From Oscillospiraceae bacterium (lineage in GTDB: Bacteria > Bacillota > Clostridia > Oscillospirales > Oscillospiraceae), in assembly GCA_015067635.1 (NCBI GenBank), contig SVMA01000008.1:1-55578 (forward strand): DNA of 55,578 nt. Reading direction: 5' to 3'. Made by a program: the position numbers and the translations under genes. Position 1 is the first letter of the stretch; each line of letters opens with the position of its first letter. Below the pieces are notes generated by a model, which did no database searches, was not told the origin of the DNA, and saw only the letters and a program-made list of their open reading frames with translations. Below, piece after piece: positions 26,184 through 35,026 of this stretch.

Positions 26184-26186
26184 GGT

Positions 26187-26654
26187 TTACCCTCTTCTGG
26201 ATGTTTCCATCAGCTGTTCCGTATCCAAAATCAGCGTCACAGGACCGTCATTAACAGACTGAACCTGCATATCGGCACCAAAACGGCCATGCTGAGGCGG
26301 ATAGCCCAGCTCTTCACAAACGGACAAAAATTTCTCATAAAGGGCGTTGCCCAATTCCGGATCTGCCGCCTCGACAAAGCTGGGACGGCGACCCTTGCGG
26401 CAGTTGCCGTAGAGCGTAAATTGGCTGACGACCAAAACCTCTCCGTTCACGGCCTCCAGTCCCAAATTCATTTTGCAGTTTTCGTCTTCAAAAATCCGCA
26501 AGCCCAGGGCTTTTTCCGCCAAATAACGGCATTCCCTTTCGGTGTCATTGGGTCCGATCCCCAAAAGGATCAAAAAGCCTTTGCCGATCTTTCCAACCAC
26601 CTGACCGTCAATGGTGACAGAGGCGGAGCCTACTCTTGTTAATACTGCGCGCAT
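26187..26654 (-). CDS. dtd: D-aminoacyl-tRNA deacylase
   Basis: A 155-residue enzyme that removes D-amino acids (and glycine mischarged on tRNA-Ala) from tRNA. The two signature motifs are present: SQFTLYG and NDGPVT. Length is typical. ATG 26654 follows GGAGGTCGC. dtd directly downstream of relA is a conserved Firmicute arrangement; here a repeat element of about 115 bases separates the two. Confidence 0.97.
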   Translation of the reverse strand: MRAVLTRVGSASVTIDGQVVGKIGKGFLILLGIGPNDTERECRYLAEKALGLRIFEDENCKMNLGLEAVNGEVLVVSQFTLYGNCRKGRRPSFVEAADPELGNALYEKFLSVCEELGYPPQHGRFGADMQVQSVNDGPVTLILDTEQLMETSRRG

Positions 26655-26676
26655 TATGCGACCTCCTAAAATACGC

Positions 26677-26791
26677 TGTCATTCCGAGCCAGTGCACACA
26701 CTGGCATGGGAATCCCTCCAACTTTCAGATTTCGGTTCACTATTGAGGGGATTGCCGCACCGGTGCCATCTGTCATCGGTTCGCAATGACA
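26677..26791. repeat. Intergenic palindromic repeat, copy 1
   Basis: About 115 bases in the gap between relA and dtd. Its ends are TGTCATTCCGA (26677-26687) and TCGCAATGACA (26781-26791), near-perfect inverted repeats of each other, and it contains GGGAATCC and GGATTGCC(G) blocks. The same parts in the same order occur at 36163-36317, so this is a dispersed non-coding element. No open reading frame is inside. Confidence 0.7.
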
Positions 26792-26805
26792 GGTCTTTGT
26801 GCATC

Positions 26806-28998
26806 TCAATTCTGTCCTCTGCGGGAGCTGATGACATCGGGGATGGCCAACAGCTTATTACGGATGGATTCCAGCTCCGCCACGTCCTTTACCTCAAATC
26901 GCACCGTGAACACACTCTTGCCATCCGGCAGATCCTTGCCGTTAAGCTCCTTGGTGCGAATGCGGTTGCTGGTCATGATGGTAGCCACATCCAACAGCAG
27001 ACCGTCCCGGGTAAGACACTCCAATTCCAAGGTGGTATCAAAGGGCTGGGATTCCTGATTCGCCCAACGAACCTTCACCCAACGCGCCTCTTGAATCGGC
27101 TCATGCCTCTGCTGGGTATTGGGGCAGTCGTTGCGGTGAACGGACACACCGAAGCCCTTGGTGATAAAACCAATGATGTCGTCTCCCGGAACGGGAGTAC
27201 AGCATTTTGCAAACTTGATCATACACGAGTCAATATCCTCCACGATCACGCCGTTGACGGCATGACGGGACTTTGCCGGCTCAGTATCTCCCACATTCCG
27301 CAAAACAGAGGGCTGCACGGTCTTTTCACTCTGCTGGGATTTCATGGCGCGGTTGATATCATCCCGAATACGTCCCACGGCCTTCACGGCAGTCAATCCG
27401 CCGTAGCCGATGGCGGCGTACATATCCTCCCAGGTGTCAAAGGCCAGTTTTTTCAACAGCTGCGGTCCGAGCTCCGGATCAATGGTCAGATTCAGCGGCA
27501 GTCCGATACGGCGCATCTCCGCTTCAAAGGAGGATCGGCCGTGAAGCACATTCTCCTCCCGCCTTTCCTTTTTGAACCACTGCTTGATTTTGGTACGGGC
27601 TTGGTTGCTCTTACAGATATTCAGCCAGTCCCGACTGGGACCCTTGGCATTTTTAGAAGTAAGGATCTCCAGAATGTCACCGTTTTTCAAGGTGGTATCA
27701 ATGGTGGTGATTCGGTTGTTAACCTTGGCTCCGATCATGGCGTTGCCAACACCGGAGTGAATGGCGTATGCGAAATCGATGGGCGTAGAGCCGGCCGGCA
27801 GGGATACAATCCGTCCCTTGGGAGTAAAGACGAACACCTCATCGTCGAACATGTCGATCTTCAGCGATTGTACGTAGTCCTCCGCATCCGTATCCTGTTG
27901 GCTCTCCAACAGACGGCGAACCCATTCAAAGTCCTTTTCGTTTCCGTTTCCGGTGCCCTGCTTGTATTTCCAGTGGGCGGCAACGCCGTATTCGGCAATT
28001 TCGTGCATCTCCCAGGTGCGGATCTGTACCTCAAAGGGGATGCCCTGAGAGCCGATGACGGTGGTATGCAGGGATTGATACATATTGGGCTTGGGCGTGG
28101 AAATATAGTCCTTAAACCGCCCCGGAACCAGATTAAACAGGTCATGGATGTGCCCAAGCACGTTGTAGCAGTCGGGAATGGTGTCCACGATCACCCGAAA
28201 GGCATACACATCGTACAATTCGTCCATGGTTTTGCCCTGAGCCTGGGTTTTCCGGTAAATGGAATACACGTGCTTGATGCGCCCGTAGGTGGTATTATGG
28301 ATGCCCATGGAAACCAACCGCTGGGTCACTTTTTCCTGAATCGCACGCATGAAGGCCTCATCCTGCTCCTTATGGGCACTCAGATAGGACATGATGCCGT
28401 TATATTCCTCCGGCTCCAAATACCGCAGAGAGATATCCTCCAGCTCCCATTTGATCTTTTGCATACCCAAACGGTGAGCCAGCGGTGCGTAAACGTCCAT
28501 GGTCTCCCGGCATTTTGATACCTGCTTTTCCGGAGTTTGGTACTGCATGGTGCGCATATTGTGAAGCCGGTCAGCGATCTTAATCAGCACCACGCGGATG
28601 TCCTTGCTCATGGCCATGAACATTTTGCGCAGATTCTCCATCTGTGCCTGCTCTGTACTGGAGAAATTGGCACGGGTCAGCTTGGTGACTCCCTCCACCA
28701 ATTCCGCCACCGTCTGTCCAAAGATCTTTTCGATCTCCTCATGGGATGCATCGGTGTCCTCAATGCAATCGTGAAGCAATGCGCCCAAAACCGCATCCAC
28801 ATCCAGACCCATTTCGGTAACGATCTTTGCCACTGCCAGGGGATGGATAATGTAAGGAGATCCGTCTTTTCGTTTTTGTGTTATGTGCTTGTTGCGGGCA
28901 TATTCCACAGCCCGATCGATCAGGGCCATATCAGTGCCGGGCAGACACTTGGTAATGGTGTCCCGCATTTGTTCGTAATGGAATTCAAAAGCTTCCAT
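26806..28998 (-). CDS. relA: Bifunctional (p)ppGpp synthetase/hydrolase (Rel/SpoT homologue)
   Basis: A 730-residue stringent-response enzyme. The HD hydrolase domain (ALLHDCIEDT, KIADRLHNMRTM) and the synthetase domain (YDVYAFRVIV, PKPNMYQSLHT, EVQIRTWEMHEIAEYGVAAHWKYK) are followed by TGS (VFTPKGRIVSLPAGSTPIDFAYAIH), a linker, CCTPVPGDDIIGFIT and a C-terminal ACT domain. Both activities look intact. ATG 28998 is 5 bases after the recJ stop, so recJ-relA are co-transcribed. Confidence 0.96.
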   Translation of the reverse strand: MEAFEFHYEQMRDTITKCLPGTDMALIDRAVEYARNKHITQKRKDGSPYIIHPLAVAKIVTEMGLDVDAVLGALLHDCIEDTDASHEEIEKIFGQTVAELVEGVTKLTRANFSSTEQAQMENLRKMFMAMSKDIRVVLIKIADRLHNMRTMQYQTPEKQVSKCRETMDVYAPLAHRLGMQKIKWELEDISLRYLEPEEYNGIMSYLSAHKEQDEAFMRAIQEKVTQRLVSMGIHNTTYGRIKHVYSIYRKTQAQGKTMDELYDVYAFRVIVDTIPDCYNVLGHIHDLFNLVPGRFKDYISTPKPNMYQSLHTTVIGSQGIPFEVQIRTWEMHEIAEYGVAAHWKYKQGTGNGNEKDFEWVRRLLESQQDTDAEDYVQSLKIDMFDDEVFVFTPKGRIVSLPAGSTPIDFAYAIHSGVGNAMIGAKVNNRITTIDTTLKNGDILEILTSKNAKGPSRDWLNICKSNQARTKIKQWFKKERREENVLHGRSSFEAEMRRIGLPLNLTIDPELGPQLLKKLAFDTWEDMYAAIGYGGLTAVKAVGRIRDDINRAMKSQQSEKTVQPSVLRNVGDTEPAKSRHAVNGVIVEDIDSCMIKFAKCCTPVPGDDIIGFITKGFGVSVHRNDCPNTQQRHEPIQEARWVKVRWANQESQPFDTTLELECLTRDGLLLDVATIMTSNRIRTKELNGKDLPDGKSVFTVRFEVKDVAELESIRNKLLAIPDVISSRRGQN

Positions 28999-29003
28999 GT
29001 TTC

Positions 29004-31061
29004 TCAGCTCTCTTTCGCCTGCAGAAGTGTCTGCATGGTTTGACTCCGGCTCAGGTCTGCCTTTTCCCCGCCCGGGGTCAGTTCAACGGTGATATTTTTG
29101 TGCTGGCGTGTATAATTCAGCAAGCCCACGTCCCGGAAAATATCCAAACAGGTAAACAATTGCCCCAAGCTAAGGGCATGATTGGACCAACGGACAATCT
29201 TACGGCAAAGACAGACGGGGTCTTCCTGAACCGTGCGCTCCAAGCCGGCCAAATACCGCCATACTGCACTCAGGGCAGTTCGCCCCGGCAGCAAAGCCGC
29301 AGCCTCTGCCGCGGTGATACTGCCACTGCGGATGTGGGGATACCCACACAATTCCGGACAGCAAGGAAGATTACAGCTGGGGCGAATATCCAGCACATTC
29401 ATTTGGGGAGTACGTTCTCCCCGGAACTCATTAATTTGGGGATGGAATGCCACATCCACCAGATCCCCCGGCTCAATGGAAGCACTTTCCGGAGTGGCAG
29501 AAAAATAGATGGCATTAATGCCGTAATGACCGGAACGCAAACGCAGACGCATATGCCGGCCGGAACCCACCATGCTGATACGTTCCACTGTCATTTTTTC
29601 CATCATCAGAACCGGTTTGGGACAGCCGTTTCCGCAAGGCTCCAGGGCATCCAGTGCGGCAATGCCCTTGACGGTCAGCAATTCCGGTGTGACGGCGCAA
29701 TCGATATCCAGCACAGTACGGGGACCGGTATCGGTATAATACTCCGCAGCCCGGACACAAACCGCCTGCCGGAAAGCGGGAATTTTATCCCGGGAAATGG
29801 TAAATCCGGCCGCTAATTCGTGGCCGCCATAGCTTTCCAGTAAATCAGACAGTGCTGTCAGCGATGCAAACAGATTGAAGCCGCCGAAGCTGCGGGAGCT
29901 GGCTTTGCCATGCTCACCGTCCAGGCAGATCAAAAATGTGGGGCAACAGTATTCCTCTGCCATGCGGCTGGCCACAATACCCACAACGCCCTGATGCCAA
30001 GACTCATCTGCCAATACGATTGCCTCCGGCATTTGCCCCGCAGGAAGCATGGATACAGCTTCCTCATAAATCCGGGATTCCACTTGCTGACGCTCCCGGT
30101 TCAGGTTGCAAAGGGCCTGTGCCAAATAAGTAGCCCGTTCCTCATCCTCTGTCAAAAACAGCTCCACCGCCCAGTCAATCTGCCCCATCCGTCCGGCGGC
30201 ATTGATTCTGGGTGCAAGCATATAGCCGATGGTGGTAGCAGTAACGGTGTCTGCTGTGCAGCCACACTCCTTCATCAACGCGGCAAGACCGGGTCTGCGG
30301 GTGCAACGGATGGATTTTAATCCCCAGGAAACGAAAACCCGGTTTTCTCCTATCAGGGGCATGACATCCGCCACAGTACCCAGACATACCATATCCGCGT
30401 ATTCTTCCAGCACCGCTTCCTGATTGCCGCTGAGGGCGGCAGCCAGCTTAAAGGCTACTCCCACGCCGGACAGCGTTTTATGGGGATAACCACCGTCCGG
30501 ACGGTGCGGGTCTACCACGGCAATCGCATCCGGAAGCTGCTCCTTACATTCATGGTGGTCGGTAATGACCAGGTCAATACCCAGTTCCTGACACAGCTTT
30601 GCCTCTTCCACAGCTGTAATGCCGCAGTCCACGGTAACGATCAGCCTGACCCCTTCTTCATGAAGCTGATGAATGGCAATGGGATTCAGACCATAGCCCT
30701 CCTCCAGGCGACCGGGGATATAACTGATGCAATCCGCACCCTGCCGGCGCAAAAAGTCTGTCAGCAGACAGGTGGAGGTTATACCGTCCACATCATAATC
30801 TCCGAAAATTGCGATTTTTTCCCCTTTTGCCATGGCAAGTCCCACCCGGGCTGCGGCCAGGTCCATATCCGTCATCAAAAAGGGGTCCGGCAGAGGCGTG
30901 TCACAGGAAAGCTGCTGTTTCGCCGCCGGGGCATCCGCAACACCGCGGGCAGATAAAATCATCGCGGTCAAAGGCGCATACCCTGCGCCAACCAATTCAT
31001 TCACTGTCTGCATCTGCGGATTCGACACATTCCAAATTCCATACTTCAAGGCAATACACAT
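29004..31061 (-). CDS. recJ: Single-stranded-DNA-specific exonuclease RecJ
   Basis: A 685-residue DHH-superfamily nuclease. Motifs: IFGDYDVDGITST, TVDCGI, VITDHHE (the DHH motif), SGVGVAFKL, RINAAGRMG, GGHELAAGFT. It digests single-stranded DNA 5' to 3' in recombination and mismatch repair. The start is uncertain: ATG 31061 lies only about 16 bases after the predicted transcription start and has no strong ribosome site; TTG 31049 is an alternative. First gene of a long minus-strand series. Confidence 0.93.
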   Translation of the reverse strand: MCIALKYGIWNVSNPQMQTVNELVGAGYAPLTAMILSARGVADAPAAKQQLSCDTPLPDPFLMTDMDLAAARVGLAMAKGEKIAIFGDYDVDGITSTCLLTDFLRRQGADCISYIPGRLEEGYGLNPIAIHQLHEEGVRLIVTVDCGITAVEEAKLCQELGIDLVITDHHECKEQLPDAIAVVDPHRPDGGYPHKTLSGVGVAFKLAAALSGNQEAVLEEYADMVCLGTVADVMPLIGENRVFVSWGLKSIRCTRRPGLAALMKECGCTADTVTATTIGYMLAPRINAAGRMGQIDWAVELFLTEDEERATYLAQALCNLNRERQQVESRIYEEAVSMLPAGQMPEAIVLADESWHQGVVGIVASRMAEEYCCPTFLICLDGEHGKASSRSFGGFNLFASLTALSDLLESYGGHELAAGFTISRDKIPAFRQAVCVRAAEYYTDTGPRTVLDIDCAVTPELLTVKGIAALDALEPCGNGCPKPVLMMEKMTVERISMVGSGRHMRLRLRSGHYGINAIYFSATPESASIEPGDLVDVAFHPQINEFRGERTPQMNVLDIRPSCNLPCCPELCGYPHIRSGSITAAEAAALLPGRTALSAVWRYLAGLERTVQEDPVCLCRKIVRWSNHALSLGQLFTCLDIFRDVGLLNYTRQHKNITVELTPGGEKADLSRSQTMQTLLQAKES

Positions 31062-31083
31062 CCATTTTATCTTTTTTCTAAGT

Positions 31084-31112
31084 ATTATATCAAAAATGTG
31101 GTGTTTGCACAA
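31084..31112 (-). promoter_or_regulatory. Promoter of recJ
   Basis: On the minus strand TTGTGC (31112-31107), 17 bases, TATAAT (31089-31084). The very short leader that follows leaves little room for a ribosome site before ATG 31061. Confidence 0.65.
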
Positions 31113-31149
31113 TAGGTACTTTGGATTTTTCTGGGGAACATGCGGAAAA

Positions 31150-32202
31150 CTAAGACAAGTTTTTTTGCTGCTTAAGGATCTGCGTTACAACAACAGCCAG
31201 AGCAGGCGCCAAAAGCATGCCCAACAGACCGCCTATGCGGTATCCGGCATAAATTGCCAACAGACTGATCAGCGGATCCAGTCCCAGCTGTTTTCCTACA
31301 AACCGGGGCTCCAAAACCGAACGCACAAGGCTTATAATGCCATAGATTCCCAACATGCCGAAAGCTTGAACGCTGTTTCCCTGCAGAAAGCAAACCAAGC
31401 TCCATGGAATCAGCACGGTTCCGGTACCGAGAACCGGCAGAATATCCACCAGACACACCGCTGCAGCCCACAAAAGGGGATGCTCTATGCGCAAAAGAAA
31501 AAAGCCTGCAAAGAGGATGCCGAAGGTTATCCCCACCAGCTTCGCCTGCGCTGTCAGCCAGCCAAAGAAAGATTTTTTGAGCGTAGCCAGACAGGGCGCA
31601 TAACGCTCATGCCAGGCTTTCGGCAGATGGTCCCGCAGCCATTGACGAATCTTGGGTAATCGGGCAGAAATCATAAAGGTTGCCAGCACCCAGGTTCCCA
31701 CACTCAAGGCGCTGTCCGGCAGACCCTTCAAAATACCGGAAGCCAGGGAAAGCAGCTTTGAGGATACCTGATCCAGAAGTGCACTGCTGTTGGAAAACAT
31801 CCCTTCCACTCCGTTGACCAAAATCGGCCGGACTGTTTTGGGAGCTTTTTCTGCCAGTCCCACCAACCAGTATTCCAAGGAATCCAGACCGGATAGGGTC
31901 GTCTCCTCCAAATCCGGCAAAACGGATGCCAGAGAACCCAATTCCCGCACCAAAAAGGCGCATAGCGCCATGACTATCAAAACAGCCAAAAGTAATGCAA
32001 GCGTAACACCAACTGCGGCGGCACCCCCCCTGGGCAGATGCAAAAACCGCTGCAGACCGGACACCAGAGGTTCCGCAGCAAGCACCAGCAATACGGCCAG
32101 CAAAAACGGCAGAGAGATGGGCAGCAAATAGCGCAATACCAACCAAAGTCCCAACAGGACAGCAAGAAGGATGGGAAGTTTTCGGTGCACAAAAGAAGTC
32201 AT
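31150..32202 (-). CDS. AI-2E family permease, YtvI-like
   Basis: A 350-residue membrane protein with about eight hydrophobic helices, of the AI-2E transporter superfamily. The N-terminal part (LRYLLPISLPFLLAVLLVLAAEPLV) and the C-terminal VLIPWSLVCFLQG and DPLISLLAIYAGYRIGGLLGMLLAP match the YtvI branch, which in Bacillus belongs to the sporulation regulon. Members of the family are proposed ion/proton antiporters or exporters. ATG 32202 follows AAAGGAA; an upstream in-frame extension is not hydrophobic and is rejected. Confidence 0.85.
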   Translation of the reverse strand: MTSFVHRKLPILLAVLLGLWLVLRYLLPISLPFLLAVLLVLAAEPLVSGLQRFLHLPRGGAAAVGVTLALLLAVLIVMALCAFLVRELGSLASVLPDLEETTLSGLDSLEYWLVGLAEKAPKTVRPILVNGVEGMFSNSSALLDQVSSKLLSLASGILKGLPDSALSVGTWVLATFMISARLPKIRQWLRDHLPKAWHERYAPCLATLKKSFFGWLTAQAKLVGITFGILFAGFFLLRIEHPLLWAAAVCLVDILPVLGTGTVLIPWSLVCFLQGNSVQAFGMLGIYGIISLVRSVLEPRFVGKQLGLDPLISLLAIYAGYRIGGLLGMLLAPALAVVVTQILKQQKNLS

Positions 32203-32240
32203 GTGTATTCCTTTCTTGGACAAAAGTCCACAACTGGGGG

Positions 32241-32268
32241 TTGCTTTTTTTATAATATGTGATACAAT
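32241..32268 (+). promoter_or_regulatory. Promoter of the ACT-domain gene
   Basis: TTGCTT (32241-32246), 16 bases, TACAAT (32263-32268), about 60 bases before the start codon. Confidence 0.5.
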
Positions 32269-32328
32269 ATGGTTGTTCTGGCGTAAAAATATGTCAAATG
32301 TGACGAGGTTCATAAAGGAGGCGTTGAA

Positions 32329-32769
32329 ATGGCCAAGCAGCCCAAATACTATATTATTGAAGCATCGGCATTACCGGAGGTTTTCCTGAAGGTGGCGGAA
32401 GCAAAAAGATTGCTGTCCACCGGAGAGGTGTCCACTGTTAATGATGCCACAAAGCGCACGGATATCAGCCGCAGTGCCTTCTATAAGTATCGGGATGCAA
32501 TCCTTCCGTTTCAAAATATGATGAAGGGCAGAATTATTACATTTCAGCTGATGCTCCATGATGAGCCCGGCGTGCTGTCCAATTTGCTGTTGGTATATGC
32601 CAGACGGCAGGCCAATGTGCTGACTATCAACTCCATCATTCCCACCAACGGCTATGCATTGGTAACCATTTCCGCAGAGCTTACAGACGTGGAGGTTTCC
32701 CTGGAGGAGCTTCTCACCGAATTGGGTTCCACCAACGGTGTCATCAAGGCAGAAATTCTGGCCGGCTGA
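32329..32769 (+). CDS. ACT domain-containing protein (UPF0735/PheB-like)
   Basis: A 146-residue protein: an N-terminal helical part with a helix-turn-helix-like stretch (VNDATKRTDISRSAFYKYRD) and a C-terminal ACT domain (HDEPGVLSNLLLVYARRQANVLTI). The family is called UPF0735 or PheB. ACT domains usually bind amino acids, so an amino-acid-sensing regulator is plausible, but its target is not known. AAAGGAGG precedes ATG 32329. The short aspartokinase downstream lacks its own ACT domains. Confidence 0.88.
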   Translation: MAKQPKYYIIEASALPEVFLKVAEAKRLLSTGEVSTVNDATKRTDISRSAFYKYRDAILPFQNMMKGRIITFQLMLHDEPGVLSNLLLVYARRQANVLTINSIIPTNGYALVTISAELTDVEVSLEELLTELGSTNGVIKAEILAG

Positions 32770-32785
32770 TAACAGAAAATTTCTC

Positions 32786-32818
32786 AAGGTCTGCTGCCTT
32801 CGCAGCAGACCTTTTTTA
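32786..32818 (+). terminator. Intrinsic terminator after the ACT-domain gene
   Basis: AAGGTCTGCTGC (32786-32797) pairs with GCAGCAGACCTT (32802-32813), then a T-run. It separates the ACT gene from the aspartokinase. Confidence 0.88.
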
Positions 32819-32875
32819 TCTCCCGGTTGCACCAAAATTCGCGGTCATGCGTAGAATGGCTTGGAGGTGAGCAAA

Positions 32876-33607
32876 ATGCTGATTGTACAGAAATTTGGCG
32901 GCAGCTCTCTGGCAGATGCGGCCCGTATCCGTCGGGCGGCACAAAGAGCCGTTCATGCGGCAGAAATGGGCAATCAGGTTATCGTTGTGGTGTCAGCTCA
33001 GGGAGATACCACGGATCGGCTGGTATCCGCTGCAGCGGCCATTACAAAGGACGCCTCTGCGCGGGAAATGGACAGTTATTTGGCTTCCGGTGAGCAAATG
33101 TCCGCCTGTTTGATGGCAATGGCTATTGGGAATCTGGGTCGGACTGCGATTAGCTTAACGGGTTGGCAGGCCGGAATTCTGACGGATGATTGCCATTCGG
33201 ACGCCCGAATCCAGGCGCTGGTCAACAACCGGATCCTGCAAGAGCTTGCCTGCGGAAAAATCGTGGTGGTTATGGGCTTCCAGGGAGTAAGCGCCGCAGG
33301 GGATATTACCACTTTGGGCCGCGGTGGCTCCGATACCACAGCAGTAGCTCTGGCGGCCTTCCTGAATGCAGATAAATGCCAAATTTACACCGATGTAGAC
33401 GGGATCTACGACCGTGACCCGCGGATCTTCCCGGATGCTGTCCGCTATGATGCTATCAGCTATGAGGATATGCTGACCCTTGCCAGACAAGGAGCCCAGG
33501 TCCTACACGTCCGTGCAGTAGAAATGGCGCAAAAGTATCAGGTGACCCTGCAGGTGCTGTCGTCCTTTCGTCCGGGACCGGGTACAACCGTTACGGCTTT
33601 ACCATAA
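32876..33607 (+). CDS. Short aspartate kinase lacking ACT domains
   Basis: A 243-residue amino-acid kinase: [10 protein letters not shown] (ATP loop), [43 protein letters not shown] (substrate/ATP site) and [12 protein letters not shown] are all present. Aspartokinase phosphorylates aspartate in the first step to lysine, threonine and methionine. Ordinary enzymes are about 400 residues with two C-terminal ACT domains for feedback control; this one stops right after the kinase domain and nothing ACT-like follows. ATG 32876 has GGAGGTGA upstream. It may be a specialised kinase or rely on another protein for regulation. Confidence 0.85.
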   Translation: MLIVQKFGGSSLADAARIRRAAQRAVHAAEMGNQVIVVVSAQGDTTDRLVSAAAAITKDASAREMDSYLASGEQMSACLMAMAIGNLGRTAISLTGWQAGILTDDCHSDARIQALVNNRILQELACGKIVVVMGFQGVSAAGDITTLGRGGSDTTAVALAAFLNADKCQIYTDVDGIYDRDPRIFPDAVRYDAISYEDMLTLARQGAQVLHVRAVEMAQKYQVTLQVLSSFRPGPGTTVTALP

Positions 33608-33657
33608 ATTTATCCGGTTTTGCCCGAAATAAAACAGGACTTTTTGAATATTTGCCC

Positions 33658-33686
33658 TTGACAAAGGAAAAAAACTGTGCTAGAAT
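33658..33686 (+). promoter_or_regulatory. Promoter of the infC operon
   Basis: TTGACA (33658-33663), 17 bases, TAGAAT (33681-33686). A perfect -35 and optimal spacing. Confidence 0.85.
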
Positions 33687-33691
33687 GCTCA

Positions 33692-33809
33692 GGTAATCAA
33701 GAAGGCTGAACATCCGCCTCACCGCAAGCGAACGCGAAACGGTTGATATTCCACTTCCCTTGTGGGGATATTTGTGTGAATGCGCGGATGCTTTGGCATC
33801 CGCTTTTTT
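33692..33809 (+). ncRNA. infC-rpmI-rplT leader with attenuator
   Basis: The untranslated leader ends with a terminator: GCGGATGC (33784-33791) pairs with GCATCCGC (33796-33803), then TTTTTT (33804-33809). CATCCGC also occurs at 33711-33717 and can pair with the terminator's 5' arm, forming an antiterminator, so two folds exclude each other. This fits the L20-type autoregulatory leader known from Firmicutes, where L20 (encoded by the third gene) promotes termination. Confidence 0.78.
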
Positions 33810-33830
33810 CTATTTATGGAGGTGCTTACC

Positions 33831-34349
33831 ATCGCAAAGTTAGATCATCAGCTCAATGAGGAAATCCGGGATAAAGAGCTTCGCGTCATCGGTGAAGACG
33901 GCGCTCAGCTGGGTATTATGTCCGCTGACGAAGCCAACGCCTTGGCAGAGGAGCAAGGTTTGGATCTGGTGAAGATCTCTCCCAACGCCGTTCCGCCGGT
34001 CTGCAAGATCATGGACTATTCCAAGTTCTGCTTTGACCAGAAGAAGCGTGAGAAGGAAGCCAAAAAGAACCAGAAGGTTGTGGAAGTCAAGGAAATCCGC
34101 ATGAGCCCCAGTATTGACACCAATGACTTGAACACGAAGATCAAGGCTGCACAGAAATTCCTGGCAGACGGCAACCGTGTAAAGGTCAGCGTCCGTTTCC
34201 GCGGCCGTGAGATGGCACATACCAATCTGGGCGAAAAGCTGCTGATGAATTTTGCAGACAGCTGCACCGAAGTAGCTACCATGGAAAAGAATCCCAAGCT
34301 GGAAGGTCGCTTTATGGCGATGTTCCTCACCCCCAAAAACAGTAAATAA
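33831..34349 (+). CDS. infC: Translation initiation factor IF-3
   Basis: A 172-residue factor with both halves: N-terminal [26 protein letters not shown] and C-terminal [19 protein letters not shown], with [19 protein letters not shown]-3 binds the 30S subunit, checks the start codon and prevents premature 70S formation. The start is read as ATC 33831: GGAGGTG lies 7 bases upstream, and the in-frame ATG 33816 and GTG 33822 overlap that site. A rare AUU/AUC start is the classic way IF-3 limits its own synthesis. Confidence 0.93.
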   Translation: MAKLDHQLNEEIRDKELRVIGEDGAQLGIMSADEANALAEEQGLDLVKISPNAVPPVCKIMDYSKFCFDQKKREKEAKKNQKVVEVKEIRMSPSIDTNDLNTKIKAAQKFLADGNRVKVSVRFRGREMAHTNLGEKLLMNFADSCTEVATMEKNPKLEGRFMAMFLTPKNSK

Positions 34350-34393
34350 GCTGCAAGGCTAAAATAACCAAAGATACGGAAGGAGAACCTACT

Positions 34394-34591
34394 ATGCCCA
34401 AGCTGAAAACCCATAGCGGTGCAAAAAAAAGATTCAACCTGACCAAGACCGGTAAGGTTAAGAGAGCTCATGCTTACAAGAGCCACATCCTCACTAAGAA
34501 GACCACCAAGCGGACCCGTCATCTTCGCTCCACTGCTTACGCAGACGTAACCAACGTGGAAGCAATCAAGAAGATGATTCCCTACAAGTAA
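34394..34591 (+). CDS. rpmI: 50S ribosomal protein L35
   Basis: A 65-residue basic protein, [14 protein letters not shown], with [15 protein letters not shown] near the middle. It is the second gene of the conserved infC-rpmI-rplT operon. A site of AAGGAGAA precedes ATG 34394. Length is normal. Confidence 0.98.
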   Translation: MPKLKTHSGAKKRFNLTKTGKVKRAHAYKSHILTKKTTKRTRHLRSTAYADVTNVEAIKKMIPYK

Positions 34592-34609
34592 GAATAGGAG
34601 GATAGACAA

Positions 34610-34966
34610 ATGGCAAGAGTTAAAGGCGCAATGATGACGCGCAAAAGAAGAAATGCTACCCTGAAGCTGGCTAAGGGCTACTGGGGTTCCAAATCCAAGC
34701 ACTTTAAGATGGCCAAGCAGGCTGTCATGAAGTCCGGTAACTACGCTTTTGAAGGTCGTAAGCAGAAGAAGCGTGCATACCGCACCATGTGGATCGCCCG
34801 TTTGAGCGCTGCTGTCGCTCCCTACGGTCTGAACTACTCCACCTTCATGAACGGCATCCACAAGGCCGGCATCGAGTTGAACCGCAAGAGCCTGTCCGAG
34901 ATGGCAATTCATGACACTGCTGCTTTTGCAGCAATCGTTGAGAAGGCTAAGGCTGCTCTGAACTAA
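34610..34966 (+). CDS. rplT: 50S ribosomal protein L20
   Basis: A 118-residue protein: [14 protein letters not shown] then [31 protein letters not shown] and FINGI-like [21 protein letters not shown]. It binds 23S rRNA during large-subunit assembly and in Firmicutes also its own leader. AGGAGG stands before ATG 34610. Last gene of the operon. Confidence 0.98.
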   Translation: MARVKGAMMTRKRRNATLKLAKGYWGSKSKHFKMAKQAVMKSGNYAFEGRKQKKRAYRTMWIARLSAAVAPYGLNYSTFMNGIHKAGIELNRKSLSEMAIHDTAAFAAIVEKAKAALN

Positions 34967-34972
34967 TCAATA

Positions 34973-35004
34973 AAAAGCCTGTTGCGGTTGCAACAGGCTT
35001 TTTT
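34973..35004 (+). terminator. Intrinsic terminator of the infC operon
   Basis: AAAAGCCTGTTGC (34973-34985) pairs with GCAACAGGCTTTT (34990-35002), loop GGTT, ending in a T-run. Confidence 0.9.
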
Positions 35005-35026
35005 GCAATGCTGTGGAGGTGAGACA

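Noticed and set aside
26611..28518. 635-codon open frame on the plus strand opposite relA
   Set aside because: relA carries every catalytic motif on the minus strand; the antisense frame has no recognisable domain or start signals.
33608..33657. Frameshifted ACT domains after the short aspartokinase
   Set aside because: Fifty bases follow before the next promoter and none of the frames reads like an ACT remnant, so the gene ends naturally.
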